Positions 12,603 through 22,753 of a stretch of 64,000 nt of DNA are shown in pieces. The notes beneath the pieces were generated by a model, which saw only the letters and a list, made by a program, of their open reading frames with translations, had not been told where the DNA came from and made no database searches. The DNA is from Hydrangea macrophylla (Eukaryota; Streptophyta; Magnoliopsida; Cornales; Hydrangeaceae): contig CM066992.1 of assembly GCA_033977485.1 (NCBI GenBank), positions 105,821,450-105,885,449 of the forward strand, in the 5' to 3' direction. A program made the position numbers and the translations under genes. The number at the start of each line of letters is the position of its first letter. Position 1 is the stretch's first letter.

Positions 12603-13478
12603 GTCGATAAGGGCACGAGTGACCCCGGTGTTGTTACTTTGAAATCCTTTGGTTCTACTTTGAGGACTTATGATTGTTTGAGAAATTGTACAACTCCCTA
12701 CGTTCATTTTGACATCATAAAGTTTGTAAAAATCTTATACTTTGAAATTTGTTGTTTTTAAGTTTCTATTAAAACTTCTTGAGTTTAAGTGCTTACTTTG
12801 TTAAGCTTCTATGAGTTAGCTTCTTTGAGAATCGTTGGTCACGTGTTAGTCCTTGTTTTACTATCATTATTATTAAATTTGTTGAAGGATTTTTGAATCG
12901 TATAATTAAGTCTCAAGATCGTTAGATCTCTTTTGTTTGAACCCTTGCCGGGTTCACTTTAGCTAAATATGTGGTATGTTTGAGGATGTTGTGAAACTTT
13001 GTTGGATTTGTTTTAGCTTAACTCATTATGTGTTTCAATCCTTATCGGAGGAAGCTTCAATTGTTTTAAAGAGTTAACGCCTTCAAAATATCCCAAATGT
13101 TTTCAAATCTCTCTTCCTCCTTTTTTGTGAAATCTCTTTCGTTGCCTCGTGTTTGTATGTTGTAATCGTTGGATGTTCCGGATAGTTTGTACACGTGTAT
13201 TATACTATTTTAGACTTGCCTATATCAATTTGGAAGGTTTAAAAGCTTTTAGAACACTTTCTCCCTATCTCTCCCTATATCTCTCTCCCAATCTCTCCCT
13301 CTCCCCTTTTTCCTCTCTTTATCTCTTTCACTTCTCGTTTTTAATAAATTTCGTGTGTATGAAGTTCCGTTTGGTCTAGGCATGTGTTATATGTCATTTA
13401 GGACTTGTTTAGTCATATGTTGAGGTTTAAATTTGAGGATTTAACAAAATGGGGAACATTTCTACAAGTTGTAAAAAT

Positions 13479-13890
13479 GCTGTCAAAAGTTTCTTTCATA
13501 GAAAAACTGCTACTGTTTTCTTTATTTTCTGCCCAAATGGTGTAGAATTGGAAAAAATGTCATTAGACAAAAGTTGTTCAGAATCAAATTTTACATGGAC
13601 CTACTCGAACAGAATGTGAAAATTTCAAAGATATAGCTACTTAAGGATGTTTCAAAATTCAGCAATTATCCAAAAATGGTCCTTATGCTGTCAAAGTTGC
13701 TGTCAAATAAAAACTGCTACTGTTATTTTAATTTTCTGCCCAAACGGTGAGGATTTGGAGAAAATGCTATTTGACGAAAGTTGTGCAGAATCAAATTTTA
13801 CATGGACTCAAGCGGACAGAATGTGAAAATATTAAAGATACAGCAACTTATAGATGATTTAAAATCCAGCAACTACTCAAAAATGACCTT
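13479..13890 (+). repeat. Imperfect tandem duplication, period about 207 bp
   Basis: AAAACTGCTACTGTT...TTTTCTGCCCAAA...ACATGGAC...CAGAATGTGAAAAT occurs at 13502 and again at 13709, about 80 percent alike by eye. The array LTR has a comparable 181-bp duplication at 33701 and 33882. Confidence 0.8.
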
Positions 13891-14145
13891 TTATCAAATC
13901 TATTGTATTTTCCCTTTCTCCTTGAACTAGTACTTGTTCGGATAGTCTTTTAAGTAAGTTTTCTAATGTTTTCATCTTTGTTGGACTTGTTAACATGTAA
14001 GTCTATTTTGGCTTATATGTTAGTAAGTCATAATTGTAGGAATCCCCGTGAGATCCCAATGTCGCTTCCGCATTTGTGATTGAATTTTACTTCTTTCCTC
14101 TCTATCTTTCCTCTTTCCCCGCGCTTCGGTTTCCGGGGCGTTACA

Positions 14146-15226
14146 GATTCCGTCAATTATTGTTTTGAAAAGTGTTATTGTAGGAATTCCCTACCCCTCT
14201 GTATCCTTGCATGGCGTTCATTTCCATGGGGGCCTGTTCTTGAAAATATGGCACGTTGGGACAGTATTGAGTTGTGTGTCCCAACATATTGCATGTGCCG
14301 CATGGTTCTTCAAGCAAAATCTGCCTAGAACTTTCTCCTTTCATTCCTAACTCCTCTACATTTCTTGCTAGTTCTTCGTATTTTGTCATTTGATTATCTT
14401 CACTTTTTAGCTGATAAATGCTTTTCTCCTCTACAACTACTAGTTGTGTATGTGAAATCTCTTCAGAGTTCGACCATTCATGAGCATGTTCGGCCAACCA
14501 CTCGAAGTGGGCTTCAGCCTCTTCGGTGTTTTTGCTAAGAAATGCACATGCGCTCATGGTTTCAATCAGTTTCTTTGTTTCACCATTAAGTCCTTCATAG
14601 AGCCATTTCTCATACCCGTGATGTGGGCATGAGAGAAGCAAATCTTTGAAACGCTCCCAGGTTTGAGTGAAGGTTTCATTATTCTTTTGTTTGTAGGAGT
14701 TTATTTGTCGTTTAAGTTCGGTGGTCATGCGAGGTAGGAAGAATTTCTTTAAAAATGTAATGTTCATCGCATGCCAGGTGAAGATTGAATTTGGCTTGAG
14801 GGTGAGCAGCCATGCTTTTGCTTTATCCTTCGGAGTAAATGTGAATAACATTAGGCGTGTCACATCTACAGGACAGGTTTGGGAGAATGTTTTGCAAACA
14901 TCCTCGAAATCCTTGACATGTAGATATGTCTTCTCGCTCTCCATTCCATGAAATGTTGGAAGGAATTGAATCATTCCGTTTCGAAATTGGAACTCACCCG
15001 CATGGGGTGGAATGAGAATACAAGAAGGAGTCGATGTGTGTTCAGGTTGCATGAGATCGCGCAAGGGACACAGCGAATCGTCAATAGGCACAACCCTATT
15101 CTCTCCATTTTCACTTTGATTGTCGCCCATTGAATCTGTAGGTGTAAATACGGGGTTGATAGAATCAGAGGAATCAGATAGGTAGAATGGATTTTTGAAA
15201 ATTCCTACGATGGAATAATCGGACAT
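14146..15226 (-). pseudogene. Athila gag remnant, N-terminal part
   Basis: The minus-strand frame starting at 15226 codes 357 residues. Residues about 75-250 match the retrotransposon gag core (FQFRNGMIQFLPTFHG, KAWLLTLKPNSI, TWHAMNITFLKKFFL, TWERFKDLLLSCPHHG). One zinc knuckle C-X2-C-X4-H-X4-C lies at residues 309-322. The frame stops at a TGA at 14153-14155 where related elements have Trp, and gag text resumes at 11010 beyond the inserted solo LTR. Gag would form the particle and bind RNA. The chosen start is the first ATG after the primer site, and the upstream leader is short. Confidence 0.88.
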
Positions 15227-15339
15227 GAAAGGGAAGAATTCTAAAAAGATTTTTAAACCTAGAGAAAAAGAAAAAGAAAAAGCAAAAAAAAAAAAGATGA
15301 AGGAAGAATAAGATGATCTATGTAGTAATTTGTTGCCTT

Positions 15340-15357
15340 CCCCGGCAACGGCACCGA
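15340..15357 (-). other. Primer binding site of the Athila-type element
   Basis: On the minus strand the text reads CGGTGCCGTTGCCGGGGA, one or two changes from the Athila primer site TGGCGCCGTTGCCGGGGA (tRNA-Asp type). It lies just inside the 5' LTR boundary. Confidence 0.8.
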
Positions 15358-15362
15358 AAACT

Positions 15363-16950
15363 TAACACGAAAATCTTTTGTGTGCTCTTGTGTGTAATAC
15401 CCAAGTGTAGGTATACGTGCAAGTAGTATTGGATAAGACCAGGTCGATCCCACAAACAAGATTATAAACTAGTTACTTAGATTAAACTCAAAAAGAAAAT
15501 AAAATTCAGAACTTAAGATAAGGTGTAGAACACGAAGTTCCACAATTAACAACTATGAAATTAAAGCAACTAAATTAAACTACTAATTAACTAAGGCGAT
15601 TATTAAAAAGGTTTTACTTTTATAAAAAGGGAACGTTGGGATCACACGAATCTACAGTAACCTTGCCATCTACCATGCAGTTACATTAAGCTCTATGGAG
15701 TACGTCACTCTACAGTACTCCGTATTTTCTAAAGATAAAGACTCAATAGTCCTTTCATGGCCGGGACTATATCATCATAGTTGATTTAAAAATACATGAA
15801 GGTGGTTTAAAACAATAGTCAAGACTCGCACTCTGAATGGTGTTAGCATTCCAAGTGGTTTGCAAAAGTTATTGAAGAAAAATGCCTTAAGGCTTAAAGT
15901 TAAGAAACTATTTTGACAAACTGAGCATATAGGGACAGTTTGATAACAAATCTCAAAAACAGAAAGTTTAGGAATACGGCAAAGGACCAACCCAAGAATC
16001 TGAAGGTTCGATCGATCGACGAGCTTTCGATCGATCGACGGCTCGTCGATTGATCGAACATCATCATCTCTCAATCGATCGAAATGTCTTCGATCGCTTG
16101 ACTCAGGTTTTATACTGTTGCATGGCAGAGGCTGGAGATCACTGTTTCATCGTGATCTCCCAACTCTGAGACTACTCAGACATGGTCTGGAGTGTCACAG
16201 ATTTGTTTTTAACGTGAATATTCATTAAGGTCTTGTTTGGTTGTGATTTAAACATGCAAACTACAAAAAAAAAACTATGGATTAATACCAAACTAACAAG
16301 CAACACTACGATTATTACTGGTTGTACTATGAAAATCTACTAACAGAATGTAAGCAATCAATAAAATGAAACCTGAATGAAAGGAACACTTGTATTAAAA
16401 CTGAAATCACTAAGCAATCAATGTAGAATCCGAGATTAACCTACAAAAACAAGCAAACTCTATGTCTCTCTCTATGTAAACTGTGAAAACCAAAGTTGGG
16501 CGCCCTTCTAGACGTGTTCATAACTAATATATATAGAAAATCCTAAGGCTAGGGTTACAATAATCGTTTCTGCCGCGTGCGCGTAAATTCTGATAAAAGG
16601 CATGTTCGATCGATTGAACTTCCTTCGATCGCTTGAACGTTGGAAATTCTTGAGTTCTTTAACTGTCTTAGATCTATCGAACACTCGATCGCTTGAACTC
16701 CACTTTTCATCTTGAATTACCTTGCGCATAATCAAGCTTTCCTTTTTATCCTGTTATTCATTTCTTCACACAGCAAAACAGTGATCTGCACAAATAAGAG
16801 CTAAAACAACACAACTTATCATAGATTTGTCACATTGTATATAAACTAGCATTGTAGTCCAACTTGCATATATAATAGGGAGTTGTAAACTAAATCAGTA
16901 TATTTCTTTGTTTTAGCGCAGTTATATTTTACAAATACCCCCGCTTGTCA
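15363..16950 (-). repeat. 5' LTR of the Athila-type element
   Basis: About 1.59 kb. The outer end, CCCCCGCTTGTCA, matches the other LTR. The inner end is placed at TAACACGAAAATC (15363), a decayed version of the expected TG start, from its position beside the primer site. It holds two clusters of TCGATCGATCGA-type words (16007-16090 and 16605-16700). Confidence 0.85.
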
Positions 16951-19045
16951 CTTTCACCCACACACACCCAAACACACCTTAACGAAGTCCGTTTTCAAAA
17001 GTAATACTTTTATAGTTCAAAGGGGTTCCAAAGTTACCCTCATACTTAATTAGAAGTAAAACCGAACTCCCAAAGTAGGAGAACTATATAAAAACCAAAG
17101 GGTTTTTCAATCGATCGAACTACCCCTTTTGATTGGTCAACCGGTCGAATGGCCCCTGGGCAGAATTCCTCCCCGCTGTAGAATTTCACCTAAGTGCCAA
17201 ACAACTATCTCAGACTTTAACAACTTTCAAACATTCTAAATCATAGTATTCATTCCAAAAACATGTAAAAACACCAAGAGTTCATAATCTCAGACTTCAT
17301 GAGCTCATTCCAACCATTTGCACAAGTTAATGAAAGTATAAACTAAAATCCAATTCATGTCAAACTCTTGAGTAAAACTCAGAGTTCGTCGCTCCAAAAC
17401 CATCTGGGCAAGGTAAAGAAGACACGTAGCATTCCTAACTAAACCAACAAGACAAGATCCTTATATTGCATGAGTTAAGCTTTTTACTAATTACTACAAG
17501 AACTACATATCTGAATTACATAAACTTCCAACCAAACAAGCATCGTCTTGGAACCATATTACAAACTAACTTGATGTGAGTTAGAAAGCTAAGCTATAAC
17601 ATAAATCGTTCCGAATTCATAATAGTTACAGCCATATCACAAGTTAAGGTCTAAAACATAAAACCATTAACACTAGCTCTAGCCATTCCCAAAGTCCCAC
17701 GTGACCTCGTTGTCTCTATTTTTCACTTCTTCGAAGCTTTTCCTTGATCACCTACAATGGTTATTCAATAACCACTATAATATATAAGTTATATGCTTGG
17801 TGAATAATAGCAATCATGCTTATGGATAACAAACATGCCCAATTTCACCTCTTTACACATAAGTATGGTCTCCGGGAACACAAGTATATAAAAGCCACCA
17901 TTTCACACTAGTTCGTGACTACACCAATTAATCCACGTGACTAGCCGAGACCCATGCCTCTCTCAATTTAGACGTACGACCTCATAGCTTTATCGGCTCT
18001 ATCACAAAACTTGATGGCAAATGCAAGTTTCCCATTGACCCATAAATCGACTCAACATGCTCATATAGTCATTGCACCGTATTATCACACAACACATCAT
18101 GAATTACTAAATGCTACTAAACATGTAAAATATAGGCTAACTAAACATGCTTAACATCATAAAGACACCCTAAAACAAGGAATCATCCAAATTTCGTAAT
18201 AATTTTCACTCACCTTTCAATTTCCGCTCCTAATCACTGAATTAAGATCCTAGCAAGTTCTAAGTATAATTCCTATACAAAATTTATAGATTATGAGTGA
18301 AAATTCAGAAATGGGTCGTAGAAAAATTATCATAGAAATCTATAAGATTGGTACTAACGCGTTAGACTTACCTCCAGGAGCTGAATATGTGTTTTGCTTT
18401 GAGATTGAACGTCGTTAAGCGCGTCTATCGGCATCGAGAACGTCATCCAAGTTTCCGTCGAATTTCTCTCTTTCTCTGTATATTTTCGATTAAGGATGAA
18501 GAAGAAGGCTTCTATTATTCAATCTCTAGGTGTCAAGCTATATGTAATGCAACCAACTTTATGTTTTGATTATAGCTTCCCCTTGGTTTTACTAGTTTTG
18601 CAATTATACCCCCGCTAGTTATAAAACTTATTAAAACTATCACAAACTTAATTGAGTGTTTGTCTATGCCACATATGGGTCCCATAAGTGGTCCCATATA
18701 ATATTATGAAATTACTAATTAACCTACTAATTATGCAATGTGTCTAATTTGCTCTCACAAAGGTACTCCAAATTGACCACAGAATTGATCTCTAACAATT
18801 TACATGTAATTAACATTTAGGCACATAAAGATTATTCCACATAATTGTCCTATCATACGGGGACTTCTCATTACATGTCCCAAACTGGGACTGCCACATT
18901 TGCCAAATCTGGGTTCCCAATGGGACACCCCTAACAACTTAGTGAGTCAAAACTCACTTAACGCGCTTATATCCACATCATTATTATATTGCTAACGATG
19001 CATGCTAAACGTATTTAGCTATAATCCATGGGAGCGAGTGTTACA
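16951..19045 (-). mobile_element. Tekay-type LTR on the minus strand, truncated by the Athila insertion
   Basis: Read on the minus strand it starts TGTAACACTCGCTCCC at 19045, a chromovirus-type LTR start. It holds CTCCTGGAG/GTAAG (donor GT at 18371-18370) in the same context as LTRs A and B (21376, 23430), and the stem-loop plus motif at 17747-17773. Its 3' end merges with the Athila LTR end at 16950; no CTATC matching its right flank is found on the left, so the rest probably lies beyond the window on the far side of the Athila element. An alternative is that TGTCACTTTCACCC at 16946 is its own true end. No coding region is seen. Confidence 0.7.
17747..17773 (-). other. Stem-loop plus TGTAGGTGAT motif
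   Basis: On the minus strand GGTTATT-G-AATAACC (17773-17759) is a perfect 7-bp stem, followed at once by ATTGTAGGTGATCAAGG. This matches the hairpin-plus-GCAGGTGAT pattern of the other Tekay-type LTRs. Confidence 0.55.
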
Positions 19046-19874
19046 CTATCATATCATAGAATTCTTCCATGTTCACCCACTTTGTATCATTCACAAACTC
19101 TTTGCTGCAAATGTTCTAGTGATATGGTTGAAAATCATTTTGCACAAACAACAATTGATGCCCTTCTCAACTGCTTTAATTTTTTTTCTTCTTTTTTGCT
19201 CTTTTCAACTACATCAATTTCTTTTTTTCATAATTTTTTTTTTCATTTTCACCATGTCTCTAGTATTTCTACTCCTATTCTCTCATCTTTTTCATCACAC
19301 ATTTTTCCTTAACTTCTATTGCTTCAAAAATTCCACCAATCTCATATTTTTCCATCAAATATTCTTTTTCATCTCTAATCAAACTTTTATCATAATTTTC
19401 TTCAAAAAAATTCATCTTCACTAAAATTTTGAATCTAATATTCCAAAGGTAAATATTCCCTTTGGTTACTTGAACAAATTAATGAATTCAAGTTTTCTCC
19501 ATACTTCACAAGGAGATTCTAAATCTTCGACATGCTGCCAAATTTTTTGATGTACCGCCTTTTCCAAAACTCTCACTGCTTGTTTTTCTTTCTTTTCTTG
19601 AATAATTGCTGATTTGCAAATTTTTGGCTTTGCGAAGACATCCCATCATAAAATAGCATGTTTTAAGATATGTACGTGTTTTTACACTCAAAAACATATA
19701 GTTGGAGAAAACCAATTTTTCTGAATGTATAATCAATTGGAAGAAATCCATTCTTTTTTTCTCTTTCTTGATCTCTCTCTTCAGCTACTGTTGTCTTCTT
19801 TATGACACTCAAATTTTGTCGTAACTTGCTTTAAACTTTTCTTCAAAATTCTACACCCAGTTTCAATCGAACTT
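19046..19874 (-). pseudogene. Ty1/copia gag remnant on the minus strand
   Basis: A frame starting at 19751 begins MDFFQLIIHSEKLVFSNYMF and continues with SVKTRTYLKTCYF, close to the start of copia gag proteins (KL-x-G-x-NY-x-x-W-x-x-K). A second frame just downstream reads ALEKAVHQKIWQHVEDLESP-like text with a Trp-Arg-Lys-Leu ending, so a frameshift splits it. Below about 19450 the sequence is T-rich with no clear domain. The position directly after the primer site at 19875-19886 supports the call. Confidence 0.6.
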
Positions 19875-20025
19875 GCTCTGATATCATGTTGGAAATTCTG
19901 GATACTTAAAAATATTTCTTATATTATATTCCAAAAGAGACTTCTTATAATATATTTCATATGGCCTTAACCATTTTTCTTGACACACATTACACTACCC
20001 ATATCATCCTTTTATATGGGGACGG
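19875..20025 (-). repeat. Primer site and 5' LTR remnant of a minus-strand copia element
   Basis: On the minus strand the LTR ends ...CCAACA (19887) and is followed directly by TGATATCAGAGC (19886-19875), one base from the initiator-Met tRNA site TGGTATCAGAGC. The LTR can be followed on the plus side to about 20025, where a different repeat begins; its outer end is lost. Confidence 0.65.
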
Positions 20026-20604
20026 AGTTAGGATTTTTGGTTAAGGGGCCTAGTGTAAGTTAAGGGGTGGAGCCATGATTTTCTATTAGGGGGCTCCAAT
20101 TGGAGGGACTTGCTTTCTTTTCTTTTTTTTTTTTCTTTTTTTGTTGGGGAGGGGGGGTGTCTACTTGTGCATAATAATGTGTAGAATTGGTTTAATGTCA
20201 CCATTATTCGATCATAGGGGTCGATGATTTATTATAATTTGTTAAGCTTATAATATTTTACGAATACCCGGACAAGGTTTCATAAACCGAAACGTTTATT
20301 ACCGTATCATTTGTAACCTCGGTGAATCTCTTTTTGTTGAAATACACAAACAATTTATAATTTAAATTTGGTTCGCATTCAACTCCGCAAGCAAATTTTC
20401 ACAATTTTCATAGTTGAAAATGCCCTCTCTACCATAACCGTTGCAACAGGAAGAACCAATGCTATTTTGAGAAGTGGATAAACTAAATAAAAAGTAATAT
20501 ATTTTTACATAAGGGAGGAAAATATAAAATATTTATAAATATTAAAGGTTAACGTTGTACTTCCTAAAAGTTCAGGGAGGGACCTGGGCCCACCCTGGAC
20601 TTAA
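20026..20604. repeat. Short unclassified repeat with GGGGACGGAGTTAGG start
   Basis: It starts GGGGACGGAGTTAGGATTTTTGG and ends near GGGCCCACCCTGGACTTAACCTCCATC, the ends being imperfect inverted copies of each other. Text of the kind GGAGCCATGATTTT with GGGGG runs is common in plant intergenic repeats. There is no open frame, and the class (MITE or LTR piece) is uncertain. Confidence 0.4.
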
Positions 20605-20710
20605 CCTCCATCTGTTCTACTTTTAATGAACATTCTAGAGATACAATTAGACAATTCTCCCTCTGTTGATGAATTAGACATACCTATTGGTCTTCGCAAG
20701 GGTACTAGGG
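20605..20710 (+). pseudogene. Ty1/copia pol remnant, segment before RT
   Basis: Translated, the stretch reads DNSPSVDELDIPIGLRKGTR, matching the copia signature P-I-A-L-R-K-G that lies between integrase and RT. It stops at the insertion at 20711 and resumes at 24856 as EYTKYLILKFVAYSRLSSSHRAF after removal of the insert and one TAGGG. Confidence 0.8.
20706..20710. repeat. 5-bp target site duplication, left copy (TAGGG)
   Basis: TAGGG lies before TGCCACC; the second copy is at 24856-24860 after GTTGTGACA. The copia reading frame is continuous across the joined site. Confidence 0.88.
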
Positions 20711-21246
20711 TGCCACCTCCGTCCTGGAAAACCTTTTATTTTAATTCCGTATTTGAATTCTGGAATTATTAATGTTGATTAATAATTGAGATGAGGTTGA
20801 CTGTGGGTTAACGATGAGTGTCAAGTGAAGACACGGGAACTTGGTAATTCTTGATGCATTGTCATTTATGTGATTTAAATGTTATTTGAATTATCTGGTA
20901 TTTTGTGAATAGTGATTTACCTGTGTAGAATAAATTTCTAGTAGTTTTGATCTTGGTTTAGATCATTTTGATTGTTATAATGGAAACATAGATGATACGT
21001 TACATAAAAAGTAGGTTTCATAGAGATTCCACAATTAAGTTTCAGAACGTGATTTTTTGGCCCAAACTAAACTTTGACAAAAACTTTGTAATTTTTAGTT
21101 TTCATTTGTGAAGTGATAAAATGGACATTTAGTACGTTTCGGGAGATAATTAGAAGTTTTGAGAACTCGTGGGGAGGTATAATTTTCAAAAGTGTTGCCT
21201 ATAATAGTAAGCATGATATTTTTCTTTCATAAATCCCAAAATATCT

Positions 21247-21249
<3 letters not shown>

Positions 21250-21281
<32 letters not shown>
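21250..21281 (+). repeat. GA microsatellite
   Basis: About 15 GA units inside LTR A, in the leader between the TATA-like box and the donor-like site; LTR B has a shorter GAGAGAAGAGAGAGG there. Confidence 0.95.
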
Positions 21282-21283
<2 letters not shown>

Positions 21284-22326
21284 AGATTATTTTCCCCCTA
21301 GCTTTGCGACGCACATCGATGACCGTTCATCCATCCGTTAGTTTTTAACCAGATTTCATATTTGAACTCCTGGAGGTAAGATCTACGTTTTAATACCTCT
21401 TAGGCCTTTTTTGGCTAAGTTTTTCATAAAATCTAATTTCTAAAAAATTGGAGAAAACACCTGTGAACTTGTAGGAATCGCGTATAATTAGAGATCTAAC
21501 GTTTAATTAGGCCTCTAGTACTTTGCTCAAAGTTTGAGAGAGATAGCACGAGGCATGAAATTGTAACCTATGTTATATAGGAATTATGCATGTTTTGACT
21601 TTTGAAAACAAAATTTGTGATCCAGGCAAAATTCATGTGTTAATGGTAGGCCCGTAGTTATGCACGCGCTTATCTGTGAAAATCATGTCTAATTTTTACG
21701 CGAGCACATTAAATAATTATGTGGGTCAAAGGGGAGTATTATACAATTTCATGTCGGAGTAAGCTTCTCGATGTTTGAGAATTTAGTAGCGACGGCTACT
21801 ATGCATGGTTTAAGACTTGGACTTGCCAAGGCACTTGGGATGTGATGGTTGTAGACTTGGACTAGCCATTGGCATCGCAGTTTAAGACTTGGACTTGTCG
21901 TTACCGGATGAATGCGTATTTTTCTCCCTAGAGACTCTATTTGATGTGATCTATGAGATTAAAGCATGTTTTATCATATATTGCATATGTTAGAATTTGT
22001 ATACTCAGCATATAACTAAGTAGTGAAGCTTTACTCCATTGCAGGTGATAAGAAGAAAGGAAAGTAGAAATGCGAAGAGAGGCCGATGGGACGGCGGGGC
22101 TATCCTTGTATATGTTTTGGTTCCTTTCAAGTGTTGTAATAAAGATTCTGAGGAATTACATCTATGTGTTTTATTAGAATCTTGGAAAGGATTTGTAATT
22201 ATTGTAACCTATAATAAATCTTCTATATTTATGTCGAAATCGTTGATATATATTAGCGTATGTGTTGGATTTGAGTTGGGCAACCATAGTTAGAATCTAC
22301 AGAATGCTTTGCAATTTGAGGTAAAC

Positions 22327-22610
22327 CAGTCGACTAGTTTATGAAAACAGTCGAGTGGAGGCCTATTTGATCTAGCCATTGCCCTGTTATATTGAAAAAC
22401 AGTCGACTGGGTCCCCGACATAGTCGACTGGATTGTATTTTCAAAATTTGGAATTTCTGGTTTCATCTACTGGGAGGTTCAGTTGACTGAGGAATTGAGA
22501 CCCCAGTCGATTGGGTCCCCGACACAGTTGACTAGACCACTTCTGAGATTTTCAAGCTCTATGTATCTTGCATTTCCAATCGACTGGACCTGAGATCAGT
22601 CGACTGGATT
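22327..22610. repeat. CAGTCGACTGG palindromic-word cluster in LTR A
   Basis: About nine copies of CAGTCGACTGG or one-to-two-base variants within 280 bp, spaced irregularly. The core GTCGAC is a perfect palindrome. Confidence 0.9.
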
Positions 22611-22753
22611 ACTGTTTTTCAAACAAGATGTTTTCTTTAAGTGTTTCAAATACTCAAAACTTTTTATAACTCAAATTTTCATAGATTTCACTTATGTTTT
22701 CCGCTGCTATATATACTTTAATGGAATTAGATGAGTATTGGTGGCATGCCACG

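Larger units (their letters stand above)
11011..14145 (+). mobile_element. Solo LTR, Tekay/Del-type, inserted in Athila gag
   Basis: 3135 bp running TGTCATGTTTC to GGGGCGTTACA, flanked by GATTC. A TATA-like CTATATGG sits near 11272 and a donor-like AAGG/GTAAGA at 11481. The GGGGCGTTACA end resembles the array LTR end GGGGCGTGACA, supporting the same lineage, but most of the sequence is unrelated by eye, so it is another family. It contains no coding region. Confidence 0.92.
1..16950 (-). mobile_element. Athila-type Ty3/gypsy LTR retrotransposon, degenerate, interrupted
   Basis: The stretch 1-600 and the stretch 16369-16950 are the same sequence apart from point changes and an 18-bp length difference, so they are the two LTRs. 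Between them, on the minus strand and in the order 5' LTR, primer site, gag, protease, RT, RNase H, integrase, lie the remains of one polyprotein. The primer site, the DLGAS protease signature and the RT text match the Athila lineage. Two solo LTRs (5695-8611 and 11011-14145) sit inside it; the element itself is about 10.9 kb within the window. Many stops and frameshifts show it is dead. The left LTR continues beyond the window, so its target duplication cannot be tested. Confidence 0.9.
20711..22753 (+). repeat. LTR A of the tandem pair
   Basis: Starts TGCCACCTCCGTCC. TATA-like CCTATAATAG near 21201, donor-like CTGGAG/GTAAG with GT at 21376, GCAGGTGAT at 22041-22049. Its 3' terminus (GGGTTGTGACA in B) is missing. 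Confidence 0.8.

Noticed and set aside
15775..16074. 99-codon minus frame in the Athila 5' LTR
   Set aside because: Lies wholly in LTR sequence and includes the ATCGATCG word cluster; no match to any element protein.
19002..19424. 140-codon Phe/Leu-rich open frame
   Set aside because: T-rich DNA gives few stops; the real coding remnant here is the copia gag on the other strand.
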